From Bidens hawaiensis (taxonomy: Eukaryota > Streptophyta > Magnoliopsida > Asterales > Asteraceae): DNA of 64,000 nucleotides. This document shows positions 34,425 through 45,601 of the stretch, one piece after another. The notes below the pieces were generated by a model that saw nothing but the letters and a program-made list of their open reading frames with translations, ran no database searches and was not told the DNA's origin. The stretch is from positions 1 to 64,000 of the forward strand of contig JAIQDT010014347.1 in assembly GCA_021521415.1 (NCBI GenBank), read 5' to 3'. The position numbers were made by a program, and so were the translations under genes. How positions within the stretch are numbered: position 1 is the stretch's first letter; every line of letters starts with the position of its first letter.

Positions 34425-35996
34425 TAACGTTTTTATGTTTCGTAGGTTTCGGGGTTTGATCGTGATGAAAAACGAGCTAAAACGAGCCGAAACGGAGATC
34501 CGGAACGCATCAGGAAGGAACCAGACAGAGAATCGGGCCGGTCTGACCAGCCCCCATGAAGGATCACGCCGCATCGCGCGAAGGCATAAGGCTAAAAGCC
34601 CTTGGCGCGGCGCCTAGGCACAGCTGGGCTAGATTATTTTCGTTTTTGCTTCTTGCCGGGCCTTGTTTGGGGTATTTAAACACCTTTAACTTAATCCTGA
34701 CATAACCTTAAGCAGCCAGCCAATTTTGGAGTTCTTGGAATGATATTTTCGAGTCTTGTGGTGATTTTGAAGGCAAGAGAACATCCGGTGAAAACTAGAC
34801 ATTTAAGATCGAAGAATACGGGTTTTATCGCCTTTAATCTTTCGTTCTTTATTATTTCACCATGTTTTCGTTATTATTTACTTTGTTTGAGTTAGACTTT
34901 ATGATGCTAGGCTAAACTTTATAAGCTACCTAGGTCGTGATGAACCTTAGTTCGGTTTGATTTTATTTGGATTTTCGTTTTCGTTATGGATATTATGTTC
35001 TAAGTAAACGGTTGAGTTTTATTTAGTTGATGCGTATGATTGCTTGGTTTTGTTTACTTGAATTTATTGTTGCACATTACCCTTGTTGATTGTTTCATAG
35101 GATAGGGTTTTGTTAGATCATTTACTGTGTGTTCTTGACTAGTTTATGATTGATATCGATTAAGATCATAGAAACAATAAAATCAATTAAACAAATAAAA
35201 GTGAACTACTAGTCTAAAAAGCTGTAAAGTGATAGGCTATTAATAGATCTTTGCTTGTCGGGATTGCTAGATTTAGTTCTTCATAAGGAGTCCGTCTAGA
35301 TTTGATTGTCAGCGAAATTAATTGGGTTTGCTTTGCTATCTTTTGAATTCCGCGCCGTAAGGTAGGTTTTCGTCATAAAAGATACTTAGACATAAGCGAT
35401 TAAATAACCGTAAGGAAGTTTAATATAAAACTGGAGAGTCTTAAAACTTATTATAAATACATAGGCGTCTTCTTGAAGTTCAAAGGTCCTGTTCGAGTTT
35501 TCTGACAAGGGTCTATCTTATGATCCTGGTTCCATAACTTGCGTTTTTTCATCTAAATTAATAATCGTAACTTTGGGGATTCCGGCCTGGGTAGTTATTT
35601 TAATCATCTGATTCAATCCAAGTTTTCTTAATTGTTTTCTTTAGTTTAAAGTAATTGAGTTTAAGTTTAATTAATTAATTAATTAGTTTAAAGTAATGAT
35701 TATGTTTTATTATTATTTTATTAATTAGGGTTTGTTTTAATTAGTTTCAATAATTAGTTTATCCCCCTCAAATATTATTAATAAATAGTCGTGTCTTGTA
35801 GTTGAGTCTAATTTGCTAGTTTCGTAATTTAAAGAGTCTCGTGGGTTCGATATCCGGATTTACTTAGCTGTACTAGAGTCGACCGGTTCTCTTGCCGGTT
35901 AGTAGTTTAAGTTAAGTTTAAGGGTCTAGAGTATTACTTAGTGTCTAGATTAGTTTATTTTTAGTTAATAATTATTTGACTACTTCAAGCACATCA
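34425..35996 (+). repeat. 5' LTR of plus-strand Athila family A, right part
   Basis: Continues the LTR after the copia insertion; ends GCACATCA six bases before the PBS. The GC-rich block at 34495-34620 contains the 'ggccggtctgacc' motif related to the inverted repeat of the minus-strand LTR. A TATA-like 'gtatttaaac' at about 34671 could be the core promoter. Bases 35290-35940 are the reverse complement of the half LTR in every array unit. Confidence 0.75.
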
Positions 35997-36002
35997 AGAT
36001 TT

Positions 36003-36020
36003 TGGCGCCGTTGCCGGGGA
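36003..36020 (+). other. Primer-binding site, tRNA-Asp type, Athila family A (plus)
   Basis: TGGCGCCGTTGCCGGGGA, six bases inside the LTR end at 35996. This copy keeps the canonical GTTGCC, unlike the array units (TTTGCC). Confidence 0.85.
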
Positions 36021-36233
36021 TTTTTGGCGATTGCGTTGCTAGCTTTGATTGGACTTACTTGCTATATACGTGCTATTTTGTTTTTGCTTTTGAGTTTTTA
36101 GGGGTTTAGTTAATTAGATAATTACGTGTTTATTTATTTATTTATTTATTTTATTTATTTATTTATTTATTTTTTCTTTGAGTCGTAGGTGTCTAGTTGT
36201 CCGTGTCTTTTGCTTGTTTAGATTCTTGTAATT
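36021..36233 (+). mobile_element. Leader of plus-strand Athila family A
   Basis: Non-coding; contains a run of about fourteen imperfect TTTA tetranucleotides at 36129-36175. Homologous to the leader in the array units, which carry (AT)n instead. Confidence 0.65.
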
Positions 36234-36829
36234 ATGTGTGTAATTTGTAATGGACCTCACTCTACCAATAAATGTCCATACAATAGTAACCTTAATTGTG
36301 ATACGTGTGGTGATTTTCATTTACACTTGATTGTCCATACAAGGGTTCTCGCTTTATTTGTTATAGATGCGCTGGTTGTCATATGACTCATGCATGTCCA
36401 TATAATCGTACTAACCCTTCTGTGCAGCCGGTACAAAATTTTTCACAGAGACCTTTTCCGTATTATTTTGATAATTCGTATCAGCAACCTCAGCAAAACC
36501 AGGAGCAGCGTTATGATCAATTTTCTAAAAGCCTTTCTGATGAGGATGTAGCTGCTATGGGTAGGTTAGAAAAGATTTTGGTCCAATACATGGCTACAGA
36601 TACCCAAAAGATGGTCGTTGAGCATGATACCATCTTCAAAAATCACCAGGATATTATTACAGATCTCCAACGTCAAGTAGAAGAAATTTCTAGAAGACTG
36701 GATGAAGAAGATGAAATGGAGAGGTTAAGATCCTTGGAATATGTTGAGCACTCAGATGAGGAGATCATTCAAGTAACGGAGACAAAAATGGATGTTGAAG
36801 TTCCACCTCCGGTCACATGCTATTATTGA
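36234..36829 (+). pseudogene. Gag-position protein with three zinc-knuckle-like repeats, first part
   Basis: The likely start is ATG 36234. Three knuckle-like repeats about 20 residues apart follow: CVICNGPHSTNKC (36237-36275), CDTCGDFH..C (36297-36334) and CYRCAGCHMTHAC (36359-36397). Each has the spacing C-X2-C-X3-H-X4-C and is followed by Pro-Tyr. A one-base frameshift near 36327, inside the second repeat, separates the first repeats from the long open frame (36329 onward). After the knuckles come a Gln-rich stretch, a probable coiled coil (about 36560-36720), then an acidic tail. The position after LTR, PBS and leader fits gag, but I see no capsid domain. The next frame overlaps from 36792. 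Confidence 0.6.
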
Positions 36830-37802
36830 TTTTTGGAGTGACTCTGATGATGAGATAAACGAAGAGGAGAGTGTGCAGCTGGAGGAGCAACCGACACCTG
36901 GTTATAAGTATGATGCGGAAGGCAACTATTTGGGATACATAAATCGGTTAGGCGAGTTGTTTCCGACGTTTCCAGAAGAAGGGAAAGAGCCAATAATGGA
37001 ATATGTAGATGAAGAAGATGAGCTCATCCCGGATACGGAGACACGAGTGGCTGATGAAATCCCACCTCAGGTTTCACAGGTATATGTTGCTAATTGTACT
37101 GAGTTTTGTAGTGACTCCAATGATGATTGTGACGAGGAGGAGTGGGCTGCATATATGAGATCAGTTATGGTGAAACCTGTGTTTGAGGAAGATATAGAAT
37201 TGGGAGAGTCACTCGAGCTAATGTCTGGTGTTGAGGATATGGTTAAGGTTGATAATGAGCTTAATGAGGAAGATGAATTCTTGAATTTGGAGTTGGATGG
37301 ATTGTCGGATTATGACGGGGGAGACACATTAGACGTTAATGAGGATGTTGCGTTTTTCGAGGCCCTACTTATAGAGGACAGTGTAGGTGAGGATGTGGTG
37401 TTAGAGGAAGAACACCATTACCGGCCCGTGGACTGTGTTTTGAATGCTGATCAGGAATCAAAACCACGGGATAAGGTCGAGGATGATAGGTTACCTGAAA
37501 ACCGAAGTTGCGTATACTTTAGAAGATGGTCTACGGGAGTGAAAAAGCAATTAAAAGTCAAACACGACCAGTCTTCTCGATACTTACAACGCATTCGGCT
37601 CTTGCCAGGTAAGTTTAAATATAGGTGGTCGGACCCGTTACTGATTTTTAATTCTAATTTAATATTTTGCGATTCCATCATTGATATATTAATGTTTGAT
37701 AAATTCCGGGTGGAACTAAACGGGTTGGACAGGGTCCAGATTAAGGAAAACCTCCTGATTAAGTTCAAGTCTGGGGAGGTTCCCCGGAGTTTGTATAATT
37801 AA
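36792..37802 (+). pseudogene. Acidic protein of plus-strand Athila family A, second part
   Basis: 336 codons overlapping the previous frame by 38 bases in a different frame; probably the same protein broken by a frameshift near 36800. Extremely acidic (many DDE/EE runs), with no catalytic motif. The C-terminal 100 residues are more basic (KKQLKVKHDQSS, RIRLLPGKFKYRW) and are followed by a 'ggggaggttccccgg' block. The same kind of block follows the gag-like frame in the array units. No protease or RT follows, unlike autonomous Athila elements. I do not recognise a function; an RNA-binding structural protein would fit the knuckles. Confidence 0.55.
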
Positions 37803-39629
37803 TCGAGTCACTAACGTAGTTTTTTGTAGTTTTTCTTTGTTTTTTGTATTTTTAAGTTTTGTTAGGTAAAAGAAAGATTGAGTGAACTAGAGAGACGATC
37901 CCCAATGAAGAATTTAATGAAAAAGACAAGTGTGGGGATGGAGTAGCAGTGGAGCCGTATACTTTATATTTATTTATTTGCTGCTAATTATTCATGTTTT
38001 ATTTGTGGGTTGAAATACTTTAATTGCATAATATCTATCATTATGATAAGATACATTTTTAGATATGTTTGTTTTGTTTGGCCGCTTACGTTCGTGAAAG
38101 AAGGAGTTACCATTTGCTGAGCACGTTCGTAGTTGGAGGGCATTCATGGAAAGAAGACTTTGGCATCATATTTCATGCACATATTACCAGCTAAGTCTTT
38201 TCCATTATCTAGCTTATTAACTTTTTATTTTGCTTTTTTTTTTATTTTTTAGATTTTTAGTTTTTTGTAGTCCGACTTTATTTTAGTTTTACTTTTATTT
38301 TAAGTCGTCCTTATTCTTGCATTGAGGACAATGCAAAATTTAAGTGTGGAGATAGGATATTTGAGTCATAGTTTAAATTGAGTTTTTGTTTGAAAAATAA
38401 AAAAAATAAAAAAAATGAAAAAAAAAATTGAAAAAATGTTTTAAAAATGTCCCTTGATTATAGTTTTTTTCGTTCAAGTAGGAGATGATGATTTTATCGG
38501 AAATTGGTTTTTCAAACTACTAATAATATGAGATAAATAAAAGAAAGCACACTTAACTTGGGATGTGTCGGTAGGCTCAGCCTTGAAAATGAAAGGGCAA
38601 ATTTAATAAAATGGTTAAAATGGAAATCTCTTGTGGGTAAAGCGTTTTGTCCGTAGAAAATAAGTAATGAAAGGTCGGGCCATACTCAAGCCTCAATTTT
38701 GGTATGAAAAAGTGAAAATATCATAAATTTAAAAATCTGCATACGTTATCATATGATGCTTGGGTAGGTTTAACGTTAGAGTATGCCGTGTATCCTGTGA
38801 TATAAACTTAAAACTGCTAGTTTAGTGTTTTACACCTCATCGGCGTATGGTTTTATAACCTCAAATCCTGTATTAATGGGATGCTTCGGGTCCGGAGACC
38901 ATGGGTCTGTATGCCGACTATTCATCTGGGTATTCACAATTCTAAATGGGGTTGTGAATATTTAAATAAAGCCAAAAAGAGCAAACCCTTATAAGTCTAT
39001 AAACATGATCACAAAAGTACAAAAGTACAAATTCACTACAGACTTGATCATCTACGCTGTTAGCCATGTGGGGTCCCCTTGCTCGCGTCTCATTACCATT
39101 AAGAAACGAACCACAAGGGACATGCTACATGTAAGCCATACAGATGAAATTTTGCATACTCACCTATGGTGAAAGGTTCGGGGTGTTGCTTGATAACGGG
39201 GGTATGTCATGTTGTGGGGAACACTAGCTATAAAATAATTGAACCTTAATCGTATCTAATGGCTTCTTGGTAGACTTTGATGCTTAAGCTTAGGTGGATA
39301 AACAATACCCTTGATCGTCTTAGCTATTCATGAAAAAAATAGAGCAACAAAAGTTTTAAATCTGCTAATTTTATGGTTTAAGTTAAGTTGGGGTGGTCTG
39401 GTCCGGTAAAAGTTGAAAATAATCGGGTCTTAATTGTCTAAACCACTGAGTAAAAAATTGTCGGATCATATTTGTCCCGGTAAAGATTAAGGCATGGGTT
39501 TAAGTGGACAACAATATCGGTGATCGCGGTTTTTGCGTTTTTCTGAGCATTAAAAATTAACCCGTATGTTTGTTAGACTTTATTTTCCGATTCTGATCCA
39601 ACTACATCAAACTTTTTCAGGGATGAAAA
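37803..39629 (+). mobile_element. 3' non-coding region of Athila family A (plus)
   Basis: About 1.8 kb without a supported frame, homologous to 2369-4050 reversed. Includes 'aatttaagtgtggagata' at about 38338, a polypurine-like repeat, and A-rich tracts at 38395-38440. This is where pol should be in an autonomous element. Confidence 0.65.
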
Positions 39630-39664
39630 AAGAATAAATGTGAGGATATTTGATATAATGCTAA
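39630..39664 (+). other. Polypurine tract and 14-bp 3' LTR stub of Athila family A
   Basis: Purine-rich AAGAATAAATGTGAGGATATT leads into TGATATAATGCTAA (39651-39664), which matches the LTR start. It is then cut by a Ty3 fragment that begins 'gattacttttcag'. Confidence 0.7.
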
Positions 39665-40619
39665 GATTACTTTTCAGAGTATCCTTTATCCTTGTAATAA
39701 GATTACTTTTCAGAGTGTTCCTCCAATTCTAGGGATACACCAACAGACCTGCAATGTTAACAATATCCTGAAAATAAATTCAGAAATTCGGGCCACTAGG
39801 CCCAAATAAACTGGCGGCAAGGCCTAAATATATTGGCGATAAAGTCCTTAGAAGATGTGAAAACCTCTTAAAACTTAAGGATAAACTGGCGACAAGGCCC
39901 TTATGAGAGGTGAAAACCTCTTAAACCTTAAGAATAAACTGGCGACAAGGCCCTTTTGAGAGGTGAATCCTCTTAAACTTTAAGAATAAACTGGAGCCAA
40001 GGCCCATATGAGAGGTGAAAACCCCTTAAACCTGAGGAAAGGTACTTCTACCATTAACTTTAGATTCAAACCAATAGCCGAGGATAGCAAGGTAACAAGT
40101 CACTATATTTCATGTGCTGGCCCCGCCTCTCGAACTACGGCTGAATAAACATGAGCTACAGGCGATCTTAAGAAGAGGTGAAAACCCCTTAAACCTTAGA
40201 AGGCATCAAATAATACCTCAACTGACGGCAAGGTCCGAAGACACTGGCGACAAGGCCCTTAGAAGAGATGAAGATCCCTTAAACCTTAGGAATAAACTGG
40301 CAACAAGGCCCTTATCAAATTCATTCCATGTGGGAATACCACATATATTTAGGCTACAAAACAGTCAAATCTAGGTGAGGGGTGGGTGTTAGCCTTGCTA
40401 ACACCCCTCTGATGCTTAAGTCAGTATCATGATAAAAGAATAATAGTATTAAAAATGAATAAAACTATAAATTCGAATACATACCTCAGTTGTTTAATAT
40501 CACCATTAAATTTCTCAGAATAGCAATTATCCTCGGGATAGAAGTCTTACATAAAATATTATTTGAGGTGGATAGTGTTCCAAGCCCTTGGTAATATGTC
40601 ACCATCCAAAGTAGACAAT

Positions 40620-40955
40620 CTATATGCCCCCCTTTCCTGCTTCTGACTCAATCAAGTAAGGACCTTCCCACTTTGGTGCAAGCTTTCCATCCGCAGGATT
40701 TGTAGTATTCTGAAAAGCTTTTCGGAGAACTAAATCCCCTTCTTGAAATCTACGAACCCTGGTATTCTTGTTATAGGACTTTGCTATCTTCTGCTGATAA
40801 GAGGCCATTCTGATTTTCGCTAAATCCCTGAGTTCTTCTACTATAAGTAGATCATCAAGTAGACTTTGAGTATTATTTTCGGGATTCTGATGACTGATTC
40901 TAGTTGTAGGGATAACCATCTCTGTCGGGATAACTGCTTCAGCTCCAAATACCAA
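40620..40955 (-). pseudogene. Ty3 integrase C-terminal part, fragment
   Basis: 111 codons matching 52969-53300 of the complete element (FGAEAVIPTEMV, ELRDLAKIRMASYQQKIAKSYNK, GDLVLRKAFQNT, LAPKWEGPYLI). The last block is the GPY/F-type end of Ty3 integrases. Separated from the core by a frameshifted gap (40956-41111). Confidence 0.85.
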
Positions 40956-41111
40956 TGAGAAAGGAGTCTGACCAGTAGCATTCTTTGAAGTGGTCCTATC
41001 TGCCCAAAGAACAAAAGGTTGTTCCTCGGCCCACTTTCATTTCTTAGACCCCAACTTTTTCTTCAGGTTATTGATAATGATTTGGTTTCTTGACTCGGCC
41101 TAACCATTAGC

Positions 41112-41390
41112 CTAAGGATGGACAGGTGTTGAGGTGATCATCTTGATTTCCCAACTGGCACAGAAGTTAGTTGTTCTCTTGCCGATGAATTGTGAGCCAT
41201 TGTTACACACTATCTCTGCTGGGACTCCAAATCTTGTCAAGATATTGCGCTTGATGAATGTAATAACCTCTTTCTCTCGGACTTGAACAAAAGCTTTTGC
41301 TTCAATCCACTTCGAGAAATAATCAGTCATAGCCAGCATAAATACTTTTCCTCCTGGAGCTCTGGGTAGCTTTCCAACAATGGGTTGGAA
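41112..41390 (-). pseudogene. Ty3 integrase core, fragment with catalytic Asp lost
   Basis: Contains [14 protein letters not shown] (first catalytic Asp present) and then VCNNGSQF, where the family has C-D-N-G-S, so the second catalytic Asp is Asn here. The third residue (Glu) is beyond the break. Homology to the complete element ends near 41390. Confidence 0.85.
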
Positions 41391-41406
41391 AAATACGTCA
41401 GCTATA

Positions 41407-42824
41407 TGCTGGTGAATACGTATGACTCAATAAAACATTAGAATGACAATATAATACAAATATAGTTTTCTCTACAAGCTCAGCAGAAGCATTTCTACTT
41501 CTGGTCTATGTACCACTGCCCTACACACACAATTGTTCCCGAGCCACGTAGCCCTTTCCGGGAGACTAGTTATGACCATTAGCCCGCGGCCACGTAGCCT
41601 TAGAATGATTAGGCTGAACGGTTATGTTTGGATCCAGACACATGTGTATTCGGTCTGAGTTGACTTTATTTTCTACTTTGTATTATAAAGTTTTAGAGAT
41701 TGTATGATCTCATGTAGACATTGATTGACTCGCTAAGACAAACACCCGTTCGTCTCACTGAGTATAATATGTTTGACTGATTGAAAAGGTTAACGTATTC
41801 ACCTGTACCGTTGGCGCTGTAAACCTTGACTGATTGATTGATCGACTGTGAATGATATTAACCTATACATAAATAGGTTCGTATGAATGTTTTGAATGAT
41901 GTTAAGCTATGATTGAAAGCTTAACCTTGAAATCGTTATCTTTGATTCTGAATGAAAACACTTAGTTTTATGTGACGTTTGATATAGCATGCTTTGGCCT
42001 AATAGGTTCTATCACGTTGGTAAGTTTCTCCAGGTAAGTAAACGGGTCCCTCGGTTGATTGGGATTTATGCGAATTACTTTTTCTTTCGCAAGAAACTTA
42101 CTACTAATGATATCCACCTTCCAGTTACTACATGCCCGTCAAAATATCTCTTTTGTTTAACATTACTTCATCATGAAGTAACGTTTTATGAAAACATGAT
42201 TGTGAGTGAATGTTTGTAAAATACGATCAAGGTTAAAGGCCATAGCCTCGATTGATAGTCTAAGCTATAATTCAAATAACTTAAACATAATTCCTACCTT
42301 AGATTGGATGCTTAGAATGATAACACGATAAGGCAGGACTTGATCTACTCGCTTAGGTGATTGCTAGCTTAATTCCAACTTCGTTTCTTGCACGAATATC
42401 GAGAAAACAGTACGTCGGCTTGCTACAGCAACGGGGCACGTTTTCCAAGGCTATGTGTGTGTAAAAGAAGGTGTTTTTGGGATGATTTGAGCTCATTCCC
42501 GTCACCCCCCTTATATAGCCAATTCTGGACCACGTCGCGTACCGCGCCCGGTCCTTTGGGACTGGTCGTGTACCGCGACTCCGCAAAAGTACACCGCCTT
42601 ATGCGGTGTTGACACGTGTCCTGTCATATTGCGCCACGTGTCGATAAGGTATTAACACGTGTCCGGTGACTCATCAACCCCATCGCACTACGCGATGGGT
42701 TACATATTACCCCGTCGCGTACCGCGGCGGGACATTATTTTTAGAATTATCATTTCTGGTCCCTGTACTTTCTAAGTTAGTATATTTATACCAAAATTGA
42801 GAGGGTTCGGGACGTGGTGTTACA
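41407..42824 (-). mobile_element. Probable solo LTR of a Ty3-type element (minus)
   Basis: On the minus strand it starts TGTAACACCACGTCCCGA and ends CACCAGCA, with no coding content. CTATA flanks both sides (41402-41406 and 42827-42831), with two extra bases (gg) on the right, so the target duplication is probable but not exact. GC-rich 'gtcgcgtaccgcg'-type motifs at about 42535-42735. Start and length (1.42 kb) resemble Tekay/Del LTRs; the exact lineage is uncertain without an internal region. Confidence 0.55.
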
Positions 42825-42832
42825 GGCTATAT

Positions 42833-43424
42833 TGGAAGACTCTTTTTGTTCCGGGATACTCGGAGAGTTAGTTAGGGACTTCAGCCTATCCTGCCGATAC
42901 AAGTATTATGAGGATTATACTTCGGGATATCCAACTGTCCTTTATTATTTCTTGTTTTTTGCAGATAAGACCACGTGTTTAATATGCTAATATGAACGTG
43001 GGTTTGCAACGGCTACTATTGAAACTTCGTCAACTTGAACGTGGGCAACAATGAATAGTGGAGGACTTAGTCTAGGGTTTATCACGGATTTCCCGGGAAT
43101 ATTTGTTGTAACTTCTTCTTATTTAAACGAGCTGATAGATACGATTAGAACACACACACTACACTTGTTTAGCTACTAGAAATTACTGTAACACTTAGCA
43201 GTCGATATTCTATCAGCTCCACCACTTGTAATCATCTTTTTACTATTAATAAAAGTGACAGTGATAGTTTTCACCGTCCGGAGGTTTTTTGTGCCGGAGA
43301 TTATCATAATCAAGGGCTTTTTCCCTCGTAATCAAATCGCTGTGTTCATTCGTTTTACCATCAAGCACTCTACCTCACGTACTAATTTGATCAAAAGTTA
43401 CTTTGTTAATTTTTGACCGAAATA
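42833..43424 (+). repeat. 5' LTR of truncated Tat-type element
   Basis: Ends just before the PBS. The end portion parallels the 623-bp LTR of the complete element (the 'cacgtg' block, 'tattaataaaagtg', and the 'ctcg...tgttcat' block), but is strongly diverged. The start at TGGAAGACTC is placed by position next to the solo LTR flank and is uncertain. TATA-like 'cttatttaaac' at about 43117-43130. Confidence 0.5.
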
Positions 43425-43427
43425 ATT

Positions 43428-43446
43428 TGGCGCCCACCGTTGGGCA
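43428..43446 (+). other. Primer-binding site of truncated Tat-type element
   Basis: TGGCGCCCACCGTTGGGCA; one base different from the PBS of the complete element (47356-47374, CGTGGGGCA). The tRNA it matches is not one I can name with certainty. Confidence 0.7.
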
Positions 43447-43504
43447 AACGGTGCTTTGATCATTATCAACTCTCAAATTAAACCCTACTCTCAACATCCA
43501 CAAC

Positions 43505-45535
43505 ATGTCTTCCCAACCGAAAGTTGTTTCTTCTTCTGTCGCAGCTTCAGACTCCTCCGTGAGGCCTTCTATTCCTCCTCCTCCTGCCAGTGTTATCCCG
43601 AAGAAACCTGACAACACTCAGAAGAAAGCCACCACTCCGGTGTTCGTGGGAACGAGACCATCTCCCCAGGATCCCATTATGGTATCTAATAATGAACTTT
43701 TGTCCATATATAAGCGATTACAGGAACAGATGGATCGCCAAAACAAGACCAACCAGATGCTGGTGAAGGAACTGGAAGATATCAGAAAAGCCAAGAAGCC
43801 GGTGGAAGAATTCACACCATTAATCCCGAGATCTCTGGATTTCACTCCTCCAGGATCCTCAGGATTGGTGCGTCCGGATTCAACCACGGTGTACAACCCT
43901 GGATCCTCGCTCTTCCAGCACTCATGGTCTGCAGGATTGTACTCATCTGGATCCCAAGGATACTTGCATGCATCCTCTGCTGGGCCGTTTCAACATGCAG
44001 GATCCTCAGAAATGTCACAGCAGGGAGGATCCTCAGGATCGTTTCAGCGGTTCGGATCCTCAGGATTGTCCCACCAGACGGGACCCTCAGGTTCTTATCA
44101 ACCTGCGGTATCCTCAGGATTTCCGCAACAGGCAGGATTCTCAGGACTACCTCCATCAGGGTTCTTCAATCCTCAACAGCCATTTGCTCAGACTCAGCAG
44201 TTTGCAGGATCCTCTGAAGTGCACCAGGGAGACTTTATCCCAATGCAGGCTAACCCTTCTACCACTCCATTTGTCGCTCTAGGAAATACTATGTTTGGGA
44301 ATGCCAGCTACAACACACAGACCGTTCCTCATATTATTAAACATGGTAACACTTTCAATACAATTCCGTTTAATGCTAATCAAGGATTTTTGCAGGATGC
44401 ATGGATAAGTTCAAGTTTAGCCCGAGAATTAAAGAAGCTTAAGGACATGATATCAAATGTTCCTGGTGTAATCCATCCTATAGCTGAAGTTCCCACTGAT
44501 AGTCATAGAATATCCCGATTTGTACCATCAATTGGTGATGTACAGATCCCAAAACGGTTTCAAACCCCAAATATGAAACTATACGATGGTTCAACGGATC
44601 CTGAGGAACACATTGCACAGTATAGAGAGCATATGGAGATCAACCCAATCCCTATGGAAATCAAGGAAGCATGTCTTTGCAAGGGGTTTGGGTCTACCTT
44701 GACCGGAGTAGCCATGAAATGGCTACTGAGTATTCCTCCTAATACTATCACTTCCTTTTCTCATTTAATTAACTTGTTCAATAACTAGTTTTCTTGTAGT
44801 AAAACATTTGAGAAAATGACAGGTGATCTTTACAGGGTTACCCAAAATCCTGGGGAATCCTTGAGAGATTTTATTACCAGGTTTAGTAAGGAGTCGTTGG
44901 AGATTCCAAATCTAAACCTGGCTTCGACAGTGGAAGCTCTTAAGTTGGGGTTAGAAAAAGACTTCTCCTTCTATGATGATCTTGTTATGACTCCATGCAG
45001 GTCATTAGATGAAGCAAGAAGCAGAGCCCTAAGGTTTATCAAGCTAGAAGACGATAAGAAAAACTTTAGAAAGATTGATATCCCGAAGTATGATCAGACG
45101 AACAGGAAAGCCGAATTCCCGGGAAAATCGTATCGATCAAAACCTTACTATAAGCCTGAAAACCCCAGGATTAATGCGGTAGATGACGAAGATGATGAAG
45201 AATATCCTAAAATATCTTAATGTTGTTTTTCTGTTGATATTGGTGGATTAATGTGTGACATGCAGTATTTAGGTGAAAAAGCCAGGTGGCCAAGGAAGAT
45301 GGAGAAACAAGGAACCTACAAAGACAAATCAAAATGGTGCGCCTTCCACGAAGATTTTGGGCACTTGACTGAGGATTGCATTGCACTCAGAAGGGAGATT
45401 AGCTATCTTCTCAACAAAGGCCACTTGAAAGAGCTGCTTGGCCGGAAAAAGGGAAAGGAACAAAATCCTGAAAATATTCCTGAAAAGGCGACTCCTCCAC
45501 CAACAGATGCAAGAACAATCATGTTCATATCCTGA
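43505..45535 (+). pseudogene. Tat-type gag with in-frame stops
   Basis: Starts at ATG 43505. One reading frame runs through TAG 44786-44788, TAA 45218-45220 and TGA 45533-45535, with homologous sequence on both sides of each. The damage is therefore nonsense substitution, not indel. Order: Ser/Pro-rich N-terminus; a 12-residue-type repeat region (43840-44200) rich in GSSG, made of imperfect 'ggatcctcagga' DNA repeats; the capsid domain (about 44400-45000: FQTPNMKLYDGSTDPEEH, WLLSIPP, ESLRDFITRFSKE, RALRFIKLEDDK); and a zinc-knuckle-like CAFHEDFGHLTEDC at about 45339. Gag would form the particle and bind RNA. Confidence 0.85.
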
Positions 45536-45601
45536 GGATCTGACATCTATGGAACCTCTTATTCTGCTGCATAAAGAAATGCTGATCAAAGGAAGTTAGA
45601 A

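Larger units (their letters stand above)
24179..39664 (+). mobile_element. Athila-like family A element (plus), no pol, split by a copia insertion
   Basis: The LTR starts at 24179 (TGATATAATGC), is interrupted at 24271-34419 by a copia element, resumes at 34425 and ends at 35996. PBS 36003-36020, one broken gag-position gene (36234-37802), non-coding 3' region, polypurine tract near 39630, then only about 14 bp of the 3' LTR (39651-39664) before an unrelated Ty3 fragment. The internal region is about 3.65 kb and shows no protease, RT, RNase H or integrase motif, so it is non-autonomous. It appears to have inserted into the 5' LTR of the minus-strand family A element, whose sequence stops at 24178. 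Confidence 0.75.
39665..41406 (-). mobile_element. 3' fragment of a Tat-type Ty3 element (minus)
   Basis: Reads right to left: integrase core, integrase C-terminus, then about 950 bp of 3' non-coding DNA. The latter has 62-bp tandem repeats at about 39880-40030 and 40140-40310 ('aactggcgacaaggccctta' type). No LTR is attached at either end. It is closely related to the integrase end of the complete element at 46730-59641. An 18-bp direct repeat ('aagattacttttcagagt') lies at 39663-39712. Confidence 0.75.

Noticed and set aside
43924..44282. Frames rich in RILRI or DPQ repeats in the Tat-type gag
   Set aside because: Alternative-frame readings of the GGATCCTCAGGA-type coding minisatellite.
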